Source of the DNA: Acetobacteraceae bacterium
GTDB lineage: Bacteria > Pseudomonadota > Alphaproteobacteria > Acetobacterales > Acetobacteraceae
DNA: 55,815 bases
Direction of reading: 5' to 3'
Assembly: GCA_027487385.1 (NCBI GenBank)
Contig: JAIYDS010000037.1
Span: 1 to 55,815, forward strand
Shown: positions 8,687 to 17,076 of the stretch, one piece after another
How the letters are laid out: every line of letters starts with the position of its first letter
How positions within the stretch are numbered: position 1 is the stretch's first letter
Translations under genes and position numbers: made by a program
The notes under the pieces: model-generated
What the model was told of the DNA's origin: nothing
The model's input: only the letters and a program-made list of their open reading frames with translations
The model's database searches: none

Positions 8687-9649
8687 ATGCCGAGACGAGT
8701 TACCCTTGCCGCTGCGCAGTTGGGGCCGATCCAGAAGGCCGAGGGGCGCGATGTCGCCGTGGGGCGCATGCTGCGGCTGATGGAGCATGCGCGTCGCCGC
8801 GGCGTGGAAGTCGTCGTCTTTCCGGAACTGGCGCTGACGACCTTCTTCCCGCGCTGGTATGAGGAGGACATCGCCAAGGCCGATCATTGGTATGAGCACG
8901 CCATGCCCTCCAACGAGACGGCGCCGCTGTTTGAGGCCGCGCGGAAATACGGCATCGGCTTCCACCTGGGCTATGCCGAGAAGACGCCGGATGGCCACCG
9001 CTACAACACCGCGATCTACGTCCATCCCTCGGGCGAGGTGGTGCTGAAATACCGCAAGGTGCATCTGCCCGGGCACCGCGAATACGATCCGATCCGCAAG
9101 GTGCAGCACCTGGAGAAGCGCTATTTCGAGGTGGGCAACCTCGGCTTCCCCGTGATCCGCGCGCCGGTGGGCGGGCAGCAGGCCAATATCGGCATGATGA
9201 TCTGCAATGACCGCCGCTGGCCGGAGGCCTGGCGCGTGATGGGGCTGCAGCAGGTCGAGATCGTCATGCTCGGCTACAACACGCCTTCGCTGAACATGGA
9301 CAATCGCGGCTTCGAGGCGCACCATTTGCGCGTTGAGCATTCGCACCTCTCCATCCGCGCCGGCTGCTACCAGAATGCCTGCTTCGGCGTGGCGACCGCG
9401 AAGGGCGGCACGGAGGATGGGCATGAGCTCTTCGGCCATTCCATCATCGTGAACCCGCAGGGCGAGATCATGGCCCAGGCGACCAGCTGGGGCGATGAAC
9501 TCATCACCGCCGATTGCGACCTGGATGATTGTCAGCTCGGCCGCAGCACCATCTTCAACTTCGCGGCGCATCGCCGGCCCGAGGCCTATGGGCGCATCAT
9601 CGAGCAGGTGGGTTCGGTCGAGCCGCCGGTCTGGACGCCTCAGGCATAG
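8687..9649 (+). CDS. N-carbamoyl-D-amino-acid hydrolase (nitrilase superfamily)
   Basis: This 320-residue protein of the carbon-nitrogen hydrolase superfamily has the complete Glu-Lys-Cys triad. E47 lies in VFPELALTTFFPRW, K124 in KYRKVHLPG, and C173 in MMICNDRRWPEAWR. The FPELALTTFFPRW and CNDRRWPE blocks are those of D-carbamoylase. That enzyme releases D-amino acid, CO2 and ammonia from N-carbamoyl-D-amino acids and is often paired with a hydantoinase. No hydantoinase is next to it, so the in vivo substrate is open. A cytoplasmic location is expected because no signal peptide is visible. Its last 10 bases overlap the 3' end of epmA on the other strand. Confidence 0.88.
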   Translation: MPRRVTLAAAQLGPIQKAEGRDVAVGRMLRLMEHARRRGVEVVVFPELALTTFFPRWYEEDIAKADHWYEHAMPSNETAPLFEAARKYGIGFHLGYAEKTPDGHRYNTAIYVHPSGEVVLKYRKVHLPGHREYDPIRKVQHLEKRYFEVGNLGFPVIRAPVGGQQANIGMMICNDRRWPEAWRVMGLQQVEIVMLGYNTPSLNMDNRGFEAHHLRVEHSHLSIRAGCYQNACFGVATAKGGTEDGHELFGHSIIVNPQGEIMAQATSWGDELITADCDLDDCQLGRSTIFNFAAHRRPEAYGRIIEQVGSVEPPVWTPQA

Positions 9650-10671
9650 GGGTAGCCGCCCAGCCAGAGCACATCCTCGATGCGGCGCGCCCCGCTGGCC
9701 AGCATGGCCAGCCGGTCGAAGCCCAGCGCGATGCCGCTGCCGGAGGGCATGCCATGCGCCAGCGCGGCCAGGAAATCCGCATCCACCGGCCAGGAATCCG
9801 CGGCACCGTAAAGCCGCTCGCGCTCGGCCACGTCATGGGCGAAGCGGGCGGCCTGCTCGGTGGCATCGGTCAGTTCGTCAAAGGCATTGGCGAGTTCGAT
9901 GCCGCCGGCGAACAGCTCGAAGCGCAGCGCCACGCGCGGGTCCGCCGGGTCGCGCCGCGCCAGCGCCGCCTGGGGGGTGGGCCAATGCGTCAGGAAGCTC
10001 GCGCGCGCGCGGCCCAGATGCGGTTCGACATGGTCGAGCAGGATGCGGAAGAAGGCCTCCTCCCAGCTTTCATCCGCCCGCGCGCCGAGTGCGACGCCAT
10101 CGCCCGTGCCATCGGGGCGGATGCTGGCCAGCAGATCGAGCCCGGCATGGCGCGCGAAGGCCTCGGCGCAGGTGATGCGCTCGAAGGGGAGGGTGAGGTC
10201 GGTGGTCACGCCCCCATGTGCGACGAGGGGCGGGCAGAGCGCGCGGACCAGCGCCTCGGTCTCCGCCATCAGCCCATCCAGCGTCAGGCCCGGCCGATAC
10301 CATTCCAGCATGGTGAATTCGGGCGCGTGGCGCGTGCCGATCTCGCCATTGCGCCAGACGCGGGCGAGCTCGAAGACCGGGCCGGCGCCGCCCACCAGCA
10401 GGCGCTTCAGCGCCAGTTCCGGCGAGGTGCGCAGCCAGAGCGCGCGGCGGGTACCTTGGCCCAGATGCGGCTCGTAGCGGCTCTGGAAGCCGCGCAGATG
10501 CACCTCCATCCCCGGCGCGGGAACGAGGCAGGGCGTTTCCACCTCGCGGTAGCCGCGCGCGGTGAACCAGGCGCGCGTCGCGGCGGTGAGGCGGGCGCGC
10601 GCCTCCAGGAAGGGCAGGCGGGCGGCCAGGCTCTCGGGGTGCCAAGGGGGCGATGGCTGGGGGTGGGGCAT
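9640..10671 (-). CDS. epmA: EF-P beta-lysylation ligase EpmA (PoxA/GenX)
   Basis: This 343-residue protein is a stand-alone class II lysyl-tRNA-synthetase-like catalytic core with no anticodon-binding domain. Motif 2 is RVWRNGEIGTRHAPEFTMLEWY, and motif 3 is near the C-terminus (GSGIALGFDRLAML). EpmA adenylates (R)-beta-lysine and attaches it to elongation factor P, which helps ribosomes pass polyproline stretches. The start at 10671 (MPHPQPSPP) is chosen over 10722 because the longer form would run into the divergent epmB gene. The divergent partner is EpmB, which makes the beta-lysine. The efp gene itself is not in the window. Confidence 0.93.
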   Translation of the reverse strand: MPHPQPSPPWHPESLAARLPFLEARARLTAATRAWFTARGYREVETPCLVPAPGMEVHLRGFQSRYEPHLGQGTRRALWLRTSPELALKRLLVGGAGPVFELARVWRNGEIGTRHAPEFTMLEWYRPGLTLDGLMAETEALVRALCPPLVAHGGVTTDLTLPFERITCAEAFARHAGLDLLASIRPDGTGDGVALGARADESWEEAFFRILLDHVEPHLGRARASFLTHWPTPQAALARRDPADPRVALRFELFAGGIELANAFDELTDATEQAARFAHDVAERERLYGAADSWPVDADFLAALAHGMPSGSGIALGFDRLAMLASGARRIEDVLWLGGYPYA

Positions 10672-10709
10672 TGCGCCGCAGCCCTTACCAGGGCAGAGCC
10701 TGCCCCGCC

Positions 10710-11705
10710 ATGACCCGCACATTGCGCACCCCCTCGGAGCTGGTTGACGCCGGCCTGATCGCGCCCGAAGCCGCCCCCGCGCTGGAAGCGGTGGCCGCGC
10801 GCTATTCCATCGCGGTCACGCCCGCCATGGCCGCGCTGATCCGCGACGCGGGCGCCCCCATCGCGCGCCAATACCTGCCCGAGCCCGAGGAACTCCTCAC
10901 CGCGCCGCATGAGCTGGAGGACCCCACGGCCGATGCGCCCTTCACGCCCATCAAGGGCGTGGTGCATCGCTACCCCGATCGCGCGCTGCTCAAGCCCTTG
11001 CTGGCCTGCCCGGTCTATTGCCGCTTCTGCTTCCGGCGCGAGGCGGTCGGCCCCGATGGCGGCCTGCTGACCGAGGCGGAGCTGGAAGCGGCGCTCGACT
11101 GGTTCGCCGCCACGCCTGCGGTGCGCGAGGTGATCCTGACCGGCGGCGACCCCTTGATGCTCTCGCCGCGTCGGCTGGGGCGCATCCTGGCACGGCTGGC
11201 CGCCATCCCGCATCTCGAGACGCTGCGCATCCACAGCCGCGTGCCGGTGGCGGACCCGGGGCGGATCACGCCCGGCATGCTGGCGGCGCTCACGCTGGAG
11301 CGGCCGCTCTACCTTTGCGTCCATGCCAATCACGCGGCCGAGTTCACGGATGCGGCGGCGCGCGCGCTGCGCGGGCTGCATGGGGCTGGGCTGGTGCTGC
11401 TCGGCCAATCCGTGCTGCTGCGCGGCGTGAATGACAGCGCGGCCGCGCTGGAAGACCTCTTCCGCGCCATGCTGCGGCACCGCGTGAAACCCTATTACCT
11501 GCACCAGCTGGACCCCGCACCCGGGACGGCGCGCTTCCATGTGCCGGAGGCGGAGGGGCTGGCCCTGATGCGGGAATTGCGCGGGACGGTCACCGGCCTG
11601 GCCTGGCCCGTCTATGTGCAGGAACAGGCGGAGGGGGCGGGGAAAATCCCCCTGGGCATGGCGGGTATGCGTGGCAGGGCTGGACAAGCGCGCGAAGCCG
11701 TTTAG
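10710..11705 (+). CDS. epmB: EF-P beta-lysylation protein EpmB (lysine 2,3-aminomutase-like radical SAM)
   Basis: This 331-residue radical SAM enzyme carries the cluster motif CPVYCRFC (Cys100, Cys104, Cys107). It also has the KamA-family blocks EVILTGGDPLML, IHSRVPVADPGRI, and a C-terminal PYYLHQLDPAPGTARFHV. The family converts L-alpha-lysine to (R)-beta-lysine using SAM, PLP and a 4Fe-4S cluster. The short length fits EpmB rather than the catabolic KamA. The start at 10710 (MTRTLRTPSE) is preferred over an upstream in-frame start at 10653. Only 38 bp separate the epmA and epmB starts, so the two must share a compact divergent promoter. Confidence 0.93.
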   Translation: MTRTLRTPSELVDAGLIAPEAAPALEAVAARYSIAVTPAMAALIRDAGAPIARQYLPEPEELLTAPHELEDPTADAPFTPIKGVVHRYPDRALLKPLLACPVYCRFCFRREAVGPDGGLLTEAELEAALDWFAATPAVREVILTGGDPLMLSPRRLGRILARLAAIPHLETLRIHSRVPVADPGRITPGMLAALTLERPLYLCVHANHAAEFTDAAARALRGLHGAGLVLLGQSVLLRGVNDSAAALEDLFRAMLRHRVKPYYLHQLDPAPGTARFHVPEAEGLALMRELRGTVTGLAWPVYVQEQAEGAGKIPLGMAGMRGRAGQAREAV

Positions 11706-11708
11706 AAG
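11681..11708 (+). promoter_or_regulatory. Candidate tRNA-Lys promoter inside the 3' end of epmB
   Basis: A TGGACA box (11681-11686) and a TAGAAG box (11703-11708) are separated by 16 bp and lie 11 bp before the tRNA. The TAG of the -10 box is also the epmB stop codon. Since only 14 bp separate epmB and the tRNA, any dedicated promoter has to lie inside epmB. Confidence 0.45.
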
Positions 11709-11719
11709 GCCCCCACGGC

Positions 11720-11795
<76 letters not shown>

Positions 11796-11819
11796 TCCTG
11801 CCCATCTGCAATTGCGGCC

Positions 11820-12542
11820 TCAGGCAGTCTCGGTCTCGTAGGCGAAGGCCGCGAGGCCTGTCGCGTCCAGCAGCCGGATCCGGTTGTATCCACAGACGAT
11901 CCAGCCGGCCGCCTCGAACAGGGCCAGCTTGCGGCCGACATGGTGGCGCGAGAGATTGGCCATCTCGCCCAATTGCGCATGGGTCAGCCAGAAGCCCTGC
12001 GGGTCCTCCGGCGCGACCTCCCCCATCCCCAGCACCCGCAGCAGCACCGCCGCCAGGCGCCGTGCGGCATCCGGGGTGAGCAGGTCGCGCATGGCCCAGG
12101 CGCCGAGGCGGTTGCCGATCTCCGCCAGCTGCCCCACGCGGATGGCGATGTCGGGATCGCCCTGCATCAGCGGCACGAGCCGCGTGCGGGAGATGAAGAG
12201 AAGCCGGGTCGGCTCGATCGCCCGGTAGGTCAGCACCCTCGGGCCGCCATGCAGCAGCGCCCTGATGCCAAACCACTCGCCCGGCCGCATGACATGGCCC
12301 AGCAGCGGCGTCTGGCGCCCATGCCCGCCCTCGACGCCGATCGCACCCGCGATGATCCCATAAAGGCCGTTGGACTCATCGTCGATGCGGAACACCACGC
12401 TGCCCGGCCGCACGTCCATCGGCACCGCCTCGCGGATCAGCAGCGACCGGAACGCGGCCGGATGCTCGGCGAGCCAGCCGCGCGCCGCCAGCACGGCCTG
12501 CGGATCGGGTGGGGGGCCGCCACGCGGCGTCTGCGCGATCAT
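11820..12542 (-). CDS. Crp/Fnr-family transcriptional regulator
   Basis: This 240-residue protein has an N-terminal cyclic-nucleotide-binding-like beta barrel (about residues 30-140: PGSVVFRIDDESNGLYGIIAG, then RPGEWFGIRALL). A dimerisation helix and a C-terminal winged HTH follow (LTHAQLGEMANLSRHHVGRK, about 190-210). There is no Fnr-type N-terminal cysteine set, so a redox-cluster sensor is unlikely. The barrel lacks the classical RAA-type cAMP phosphate cassette in an obvious form, so the effector is unknown. It is divergent from the Ntn hydrolase gene across 182 bp and may control it; that is inference. No other structure was recognised in that 182-bp gap. Confidence 0.88.
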   Translation of the reverse strand: MIAQTPRGGPPPDPQAVLAARGWLAEHPAAFRSLLIREAVPMDVRPGSVVFRIDDESNGLYGIIAGAIGVEGGHGRQTPLLGHVMRPGEWFGIRALLHGGPRVLTYRAIEPTRLLFISRTRLVPLMQGDPDIAIRVGQLAEIGNRLGAWAMRDLLTPDAARRLAAVLLRVLGMGEVAPEDPQGFWLTHAQLGEMANLSRHHVGRKLALFEAAGWIVCGYNRIRLLDATGLAAFAYETETA

Positions 12543-12724
12543 TGGGAAATGCTACTTCGCGCAACATCGATAGGTCGAGGCCAAGTTAGACGCGACGGCG
12601 AAGGGCGGCGGCGGGCACATGCGGCGATGTCCGGCACCGGGCCTCGGCGCCCCCTTCTCCATGGCGAGGGCGGCCGCACCCGCGGCGCAGCGCGATGCAG
12701 GCCGGAACGACAGGAGAAACCTCG

Positions 12725-13789
12725 ATGACAAGCAATCTTGGACGGCGGATGGTGCTCGGCGCAGGCGCGGCACTGCCCTTGCTGGCGGCGGTGCCGCGCC
12801 AGGCGCAAGCCTGCTCGCGGGCGCTGTGGAACTGGCCGGGCCTCGGCGTCTTCGTCGGCCGGAACATGGACTGGTTCGAGGACCTCCAGAGCAACATCTG
12901 GATCCTGCCGCGCGGCCTGGAGAAGGACGGTGCGGCGCCCGTCAACCCGCTGCGCTGGACCAGCCGCTACGGCAGCCTCGTCGTCACCGCCTATGACAGC
13001 GTCGTTGTCGACGGGGTGAACGAGGCGGGGCTCGCGGGGCACCTGCTGTATCTGCCGGAAACCACAACCGCGCCGCGCGACCCGTCGAAGCCCGGGCTGA
13101 GCATCAGCCAGTGGCTCGCCTGGTATTTCGACAATTGCGCAACGGTGGCCGAGGCGGTCGAGCGCACACGGGCCGAGCCCTTCCAGCTGCGCATGGCGCA
13201 TGAGCCGAGCAGCGGCAAATCAGGCACGATCCACATCGCGCTGAACGACCGCGGCGGCGACAGCGCGATCTTCGAGTGCATCAACGGGCGCATCAACATC
13301 TACCACGACCGCCGCTTCGTGGTGATGACCAACCAGCCGACCTTCGACAAGCAGCTCGAGAACCTGCGCCGCTTCCAGGGCTTCGGCGGGACGGAGCGGC
13401 TGCCGGGCACGCATGAGGCCGCCGACCGCTTCGTCCGCGCCGCCTACTACGTCACGCACCTGCCGACACCGCGGTCGCAGCGCGAGGCGGTGGCTGCCAT
13501 CATGAGCGTGATGCGCAACGTCTCGGCGCCCTTCGGTCTCGCCGATCCGTCACGCCCCAACATCTCCACGACCATCTGGCGCAGCGTGATCAGCCTCGAG
13601 CAGCGGACGATGTATTTCGACGGCGTCTACAGCGCCAACGTGTTCTGGATGAACTACGGCCGCTTCGATTACGCACCCGGCGCCGGCGTCCGGAAGCTCA
13701 CCGTCGTGGGCAATTTCGACCTGATCGGGGATGTCGGCGACCGCTTCGTGCCCGCCGACATCTTCCGGCCCGTGCCGTCCAACGAGTGA
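12725..13789 (+). CDS. Choloylglycine hydrolase / penicillin V acylase family protein, exported
   Basis: This 354-residue Ntn hydrolase has a Tat-like signal peptide (GRRMVLGAG, residues 6-14) ending in QAQA. The next residue is Cys30, in the context ACSRALW, followed by VFVGRNMDW. In this family the free N-terminal cysteine is the nucleophile, so signal cleavage at A29-C30 would itself create the active enzyme. Other family marks are VDGVNEAGLAGHLLYLPE and the downstream Asn/Arg blocks. Family members cleave linear amides such as bile salts, penicillin V or N-acyl-homoserine lactones; the substrate here is unknown. The start at 12725 follows an AGGAGAA site. Confidence 0.87.
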   Translation: MTSNLGRRMVLGAGAALPLLAAVPRQAQACSRALWNWPGLGVFVGRNMDWFEDLQSNIWILPRGLEKDGAAPVNPLRWTSRYGSLVVTAYDSVVVDGVNEAGLAGHLLYLPETTTAPRDPSKPGLSISQWLAWYFDNCATVAEAVERTRAEPFQLRMAHEPSSGKSGTIHIALNDRGGDSAIFECINGRINIYHDRRFVVMTNQPTFDKQLENLRRFQGFGGTERLPGTHEAADRFVRAAYYVTHLPTPRSQREAVAAIMSVMRNVSAPFGLADPSRPNISTTIWRSVISLEQRTMYFDGVYSANVFWMNYGRFDYAPGAGVRKLTVVGNFDLIGDVGDRFVPADIFRPVPSNE

Positions 13790-13861
13790 GCGGCGCGGCG
13801 GACTGTCCCCGCCTCCGTCCGGAGCCTGCGCCCGTCCTTTGAGGGGGGAGTGTTCCCAGGC

Positions 13862-13887
13862 GAGGGGGGCGCGCAGCGCCCCGCCTC
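13862..13887. terminator. Hairpin between convergent genes
   Basis: A GC stem (GGGGCGC at 13866-13872 paired with GCGCCCC at 13876-13882, extended by GAGG/CCTC with one bulge) lies directly beyond the minus-strand stop at 13888. No T-tract is present on either strand, so it would be a weak or Rho-assisted terminator. The rest of the 98-bp gap shows nothing recognisable. Confidence 0.4.
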
Positions 13888-14856
13888 TCACTCCGCCGTG
13901 ATGTTGTTGGCGCGGATCAGGTTGCCCCATTTCTCGGCCTCCGCCGCCATGAAGCGCCCCAGCGCCTCCATCGGCGCGGCCGGCGCCGGTTCGGCGCCCA
14001 GCTCCACGATCCGCCGGCGCAGCGCCGCATCGGCGATGACCTGGCCATAGGCGCCATGGAAGCGCTCCAGCAGCGCCACCGGCGTGCCGCGCGGTGCCAC
14101 CAGCGCGAACCAGGCGAAGGCTTCGAAGCCGGTGGCCCCCTGTTCGGCGGCCGTCGGCACCTCGGGCAGCGCGGCCGCGCGCGCGGGCGAGGTCACCGCC
14201 AGCGCGCGCAATTGCCCGGCCTGCACCTGCTGCAGCACATTCGGGATCAGCTGGAAGCTGGCCTGCACCCGCCCCGCCACCAGATCCGTCACCAATTGGC
14301 CGGTGATGCGGTAGGGCACATGCGTCATGCGCACATTCATCACCTGCTCGAACAGGGCGCCCGCGAGGTGCTGCGACGAGCCATTGCCGATCGAGCCGTA
14401 ATTGATCTCGCCCGGCCGTGCCCGGGCCAGCGCCGCCAGCTCGGCGATGTTCTGCACCGGCAGGGAAGGGTGCACGACGACCAGGTTCGGCAGTGTGGCG
14501 ATGAGGGCGATGGGCGCGAAGGCCGTCAGCGGATCATAGCCCATGTTGCGGAACAGGAACTGGTTCACCGCCAGCGGGCCGGAGGCGGCGAGCAGCAGCG
14601 TGTGGCCATCGGGCTCGGCGCGGGCGGCCGCCAGCGCGCCGAGGTTGCCGCTGGCGCCGGGGCGGTTGTCCACCACGAAGCGCTGGCCCAGCAGCTCGCC
14701 CATCCGCTCCAGCAGCAGCCGGCCGACGACGTCGCTCGCGCTGCCGCCGGCGAAGGGGATGATGACGTTCACCGGCCGGGCCGGCTGCGCCTGGGATGCC
14801 CTGCCAAGCGCGGGCAGGGCGAGGGTGGCCAGCGCCATGTGGCGGCGGTTCAGCAT
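13888..14856 (-). CDS. Bug/TctC-family periplasmic solute-binding protein
   Basis: This 322-residue protein has a signal peptide (residues 1-23, MLNRRHMALATLALPALGRA region). The Bug fold follows: VNVIIPFAGGSASDVVGRLL, FVVDNRPGASGNLG, and a central NYGSIGNGSSQHLAG segment. These proteins bind carboxylates, amino acids or aromatic acids, and in the TctABC system they feed a tripartite transporter. No tctA or tctB is in the window. It is followed on the same strand order by the cupin gene (cupin upstream, this gene downstream, 16 bp apart), so the two are probably cotranscribed. The ATG follows a GGGAG site. Confidence 0.9.
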   Translation of the reverse strand: MLNRRHMALATLALPALGRASQAQPARPVNVIIPFAGGSASDVVGRLLLERMGELLGQRFVVDNRPGASGNLGALAAARAEPDGHTLLLAASGPLAVNQFLFRNMGYDPLTAFAPIALIATLPNLVVVHPSLPVQNIAELAALARARPGEINYGSIGNGSSQHLAGALFEQVMNVRMTHVPYRITGQLVTDLVAGRVQASFQLIPNVLQQVQAGQLRALAVTSPARAAALPEVPTAAEQGATGFEAFAWFALVAPRGTPVALLERFHGAYGQVIADAALRRRIVELGAEPAPAAPMEALGRFMAAEAEKWGNLIRANNITAE

Positions 14857-14872
14857 GCGGCGTCTCCCAGGG

Positions 14873-15535
14873 TCAGAGCTGGATCAGATGGTCCACGAAG
14901 CCCTTGTAGGTCTGCGATTTCGGCTTGGCCCGATCCGCCTCGTTCACATAATGGATGGAGGAGGTGCCGAGCAGCCGCGCGGGCAGGATCATCACGCGGA
15001 TGAAGCGGCTCGGGCGGTCGGCGGCGGCTTGCGCAAAGACCGGGTCTGGGCCGGCCTCGAACCAGGCGCCGCCCGGGGCATGGGGGGTGGAATGGCCTTC
15101 CGTGTCGATGCGGATGCCGCCCTCGATCAGGCAACGGATGCCGGGGCCCTGGTGGGTGTGCAGGAAGGCGCAGCCGCCGGGCGGGAAGGCCACGCTGTCG
15201 CAGCGGATCAGCAGCTCCGGCGCCGGCAGGGTGATCGGGCAGGTCAGCTTGAGCAGGCTGCCGCCGGGGCAGGCCAGGGGCGGGGCGCTGCCCAGCGGCG
15301 CCAGCTCGAAGCGCCAGATCGCCGCGCCATGCGGGCCGGCCACAATCTCGCCGGCGCCCTGGCCATGCCAGGCCTGGTCATCGCTGAAGCTCGCCCCGCC
15401 GGCCGAAAAACCGCCATGCGCCGTGTAGAGCACGCGGTGCAGGCCATCCGCCGGCAAGGACCATGTCACCCCGGAGGAGAGCGTGTCCTCCAGCAGGCGC
15501 AGCTCATGCGTGGCGTGGTCGGGCGTTGGGCTCAT
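14873..15535 (-). CDS. Cupin-domain protein
   Basis: This 220-residue protein has no signal peptide. A cupin metal-site motif is visible near residues 115-145: PPGGCAFLHTHQGPGIRCLIEGGIRI, with an H-x-H followed by a glycine-bounded strand. An N-terminal half resembling a second, degenerate cupin barrel is possible. Cupins range from dioxygenases to small-molecule sensors, so the function is open. It is divergent from the second Bug gene across 126 bp and heads a two-gene unit with the first Bug gene. This suggests a role in handling the same compound as the neighbouring catabolic genes. Confidence 0.75.
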   Translation of the reverse strand: MSPTPDHATHELRLLEDTLSSGVTWSLPADGLHRVLYTAHGGFSAGGASFSDDQAWHGQGAGEIVAGPHGAAIWRFELAPLGSAPPLACPGGSLLKLTCPITLPAPELLIRCDSVAFPPGGCAFLHTHQGPGIRCLIEGGIRIDTEGHSTPHAPGGAWFEAGPDPVFAQAAADRPSRFIRVMILPARLLGTSSIHYVNEADRAKPKSQTYKGFVDHLIQL

Positions 15536-15661
15536 GGGACGATCCTCGCGTTTTTCTCAGATTGCCGGGTTTGGTCGCGGCAGGGAAGCGGCAGCGCGCC
15601 CTGGCGGCCCCACTTGCGGGGCGAAGCTGCGCGCGCAATGAAGCGAGAAGGGAGAACCGAA

Positions 15662-16624
15662 ATGATCCATCGCCGTCCATTCCTGCTGGCCACGCCCGCG
15701 CTTCTGCTGGCCGGTGGCGCCGCCGCTCAGGCCTGGCCGCAGCGCCCCGTGCGCATCATCGTGCCCTTCGGCCTCGGTGGCTCGGCCGATGTGGCGGCGC
15801 GTTTCCTGGCGGAGCCCTTGCAGCAGGCCTTCGGCCAGCCCTTCATCATCGAGAACCGGCCGGGCGCGGGGGCCACCATCGGCACCGACCAGGTGGCGAA
15901 AAGCCCGGCCGATGGCCAGACGCTGCTGCTGATGAGCAACACGCACACGGCGAACGAGACCCTGCTGCCCAACCGCCCCTATGTGCTGATGCGCGATCTG
16001 GCGCCGGTGGCGGCCATCAACATCGCCTATCACGCGCTGGTGGTGCACCCCTCGATCCAGGCGACCACCGTGCCCGAGCTGATCGCACTGCTGAAGGCCA
16101 ATCCCGGCCGCTACGACTATGCGAGCAGCGGCCCGGGCACGCCCTATCACATCGCGGGCGAGGTCTTCCGCGCGATGGCCGATGTGCAGATGCAGCACAT
16201 CCCCTTCCGTGGCTCGAACGAGGCGCGCACCGCCGTGATCTCCGGCCAGGTGCCCATCATGTTCGACGCCATTCCCACGATGCGCGAGCAGATCGCCGCC
16301 GGGCGCGTGCGCGGGCTCGCCACCAGCGGCCCGCAGCGGAATGTGCTGCTGCCCGAACTGCCCGCCGTGGCCGAGACGCTGCCGGGCTATGAGGCCTCGA
16401 TCTGGCTCGGCCTCATGGCGCCCACCGGCACGCCGCGCCCCATCATCGAGCGCCTGAACACCGAGGTGAACCGCATCCTCAACCGCCCCGAAACGCGCGA
16501 GCGCCAGGCGGCGGCGGGCGCGCAGCCGCTGCCCATGTCGGTCGAGGAATTCGCGGCGTTCCTCACGCGCGACATCGAGCGCCAGCGGGAATGGATCCGC
16601 ATGGCGCGGATCACCGCCGGGTGA
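15662..16624 (+). CDS. Bug/TctC-family solute-binding protein, first gene of the catabolic operon
   Basis: This 320-residue protein has a signal peptide (MIHRRPFLLATPALLLAGG...AAAQA). It carries the Bug motifs RIIVPFGLGGSADVAAR, FIIENRPGAGATIG, and YDYASSGPGTPYHIAGEVF. The start at 15662 follows AAGGGAGA; the open frame extends far upstream only because the opposite strand is coding. Its stop overlaps the GTG start of the iron-sulfur subunit gene by four bases. That coupling ties this binding protein directly to the molybdenum hydroxylase, so it probably captures that enzyme's substrate or a precursor. Confidence 0.9.
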   Translation: MIHRRPFLLATPALLLAGGAAAQAWPQRPVRIIVPFGLGGSADVAARFLAEPLQQAFGQPFIIENRPGAGATIGTDQVAKSPADGQTLLLMSNTHTANETLLPNRPYVLMRDLAPVAAINIAYHALVVHPSIQATTVPELIALLKANPGRYDYASSGPGTPYHIAGEVFRAMADVQMQHIPFRGSNEARTAVISGQVPIMFDAIPTMREQIAAGRVRGLATSGPQRNVLLPELPAVAETLPGYEASIWLGLMAPTGTPRPIIERLNTEVNRILNRPETRERQAAAGAQPLPMSVEEFAAFLTRDIERQREWIRMARITAG

Positions 16625-17076
16625 TCCGCTTCACGCTGAACGGCGCCGAAGTCGCGCATCCCGAGGGCGGCACGCTGCTGCAGGCGCTGCGCGGCGAATT
16701 CGCGCTGAACGGCCCGCGCTTCGGCTGCGGCGCCGAGGCCTGCGGGGCCTGCCATGTGCTGCTGGATGGAAGCTCCGTGCCCTCCTGCGCGCTGCCGGTG
16801 GAGGCCGTGGCCGGCCGGGCCGTCACCACGCTGGAAGGGCTCGGCACGCGCGCCGCGCCACATCCGTTGCAACGCGCCTTGCTGGAGGAACAGGCGGGGC
16901 AATGCGGCTTCTGCCTCTCCGGCATCCTGGTCACCGCCGAGGCCTTCCTGCGCGACAACCCCGCGCCGGATGAGGATGCGCTGCGCGTCGCGCTGGACGG
17001 GCATCTCTGCCGCTGCGGCAGCCACAACCGCATCCTGCGCGCCATCCTGCGTGCCGCTGAGGAAATGCGCGCATGA
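16621..17076 (+). CDS. Molybdenum hydroxylase small subunit, 2x[2Fe-2S]
   Basis: This 151-residue protein has the two expected clusters. A plant-type ferredoxin domain has FGCGAEACGACHVLLDG and a later PSC. A C-terminal four-helix domain has QCGFCLSG and LCRCGSH. This is the IorA/NicA/CoxS type small subunit of xanthine-dehydrogenase-family enzymes, passing electrons from the molybdenum site. The GTG start at 16621 overlaps the previous stop (GTGA) and gives IRFTLNG, the usual N-terminus. The ATG at 16591 lies inside the preceding gene and adds ten atypical residues. Confidence 0.93.
   Translation: MIRFTLNGAEVAHPEGGTLLQALRGEFALNGPRFGCGAEACGACHVLLDGSSVPSCALPVEAVAGRAVTTLEGLGTRAAPHPLQRALLEEQAGQCGFCLSGILVTAEAFLRDNPAPDEDALRVALDGHLCRCGSHNRILRAILRAAEEMRA

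Noticed and set aside
14543-15661. Long upstream extension of the second Bug gene frame
   Set aside because: The extension overlaps the cupin and first Bug genes on the opposite strand and lacks homology. The signal peptide and ribosome binding site place the start at 15662.
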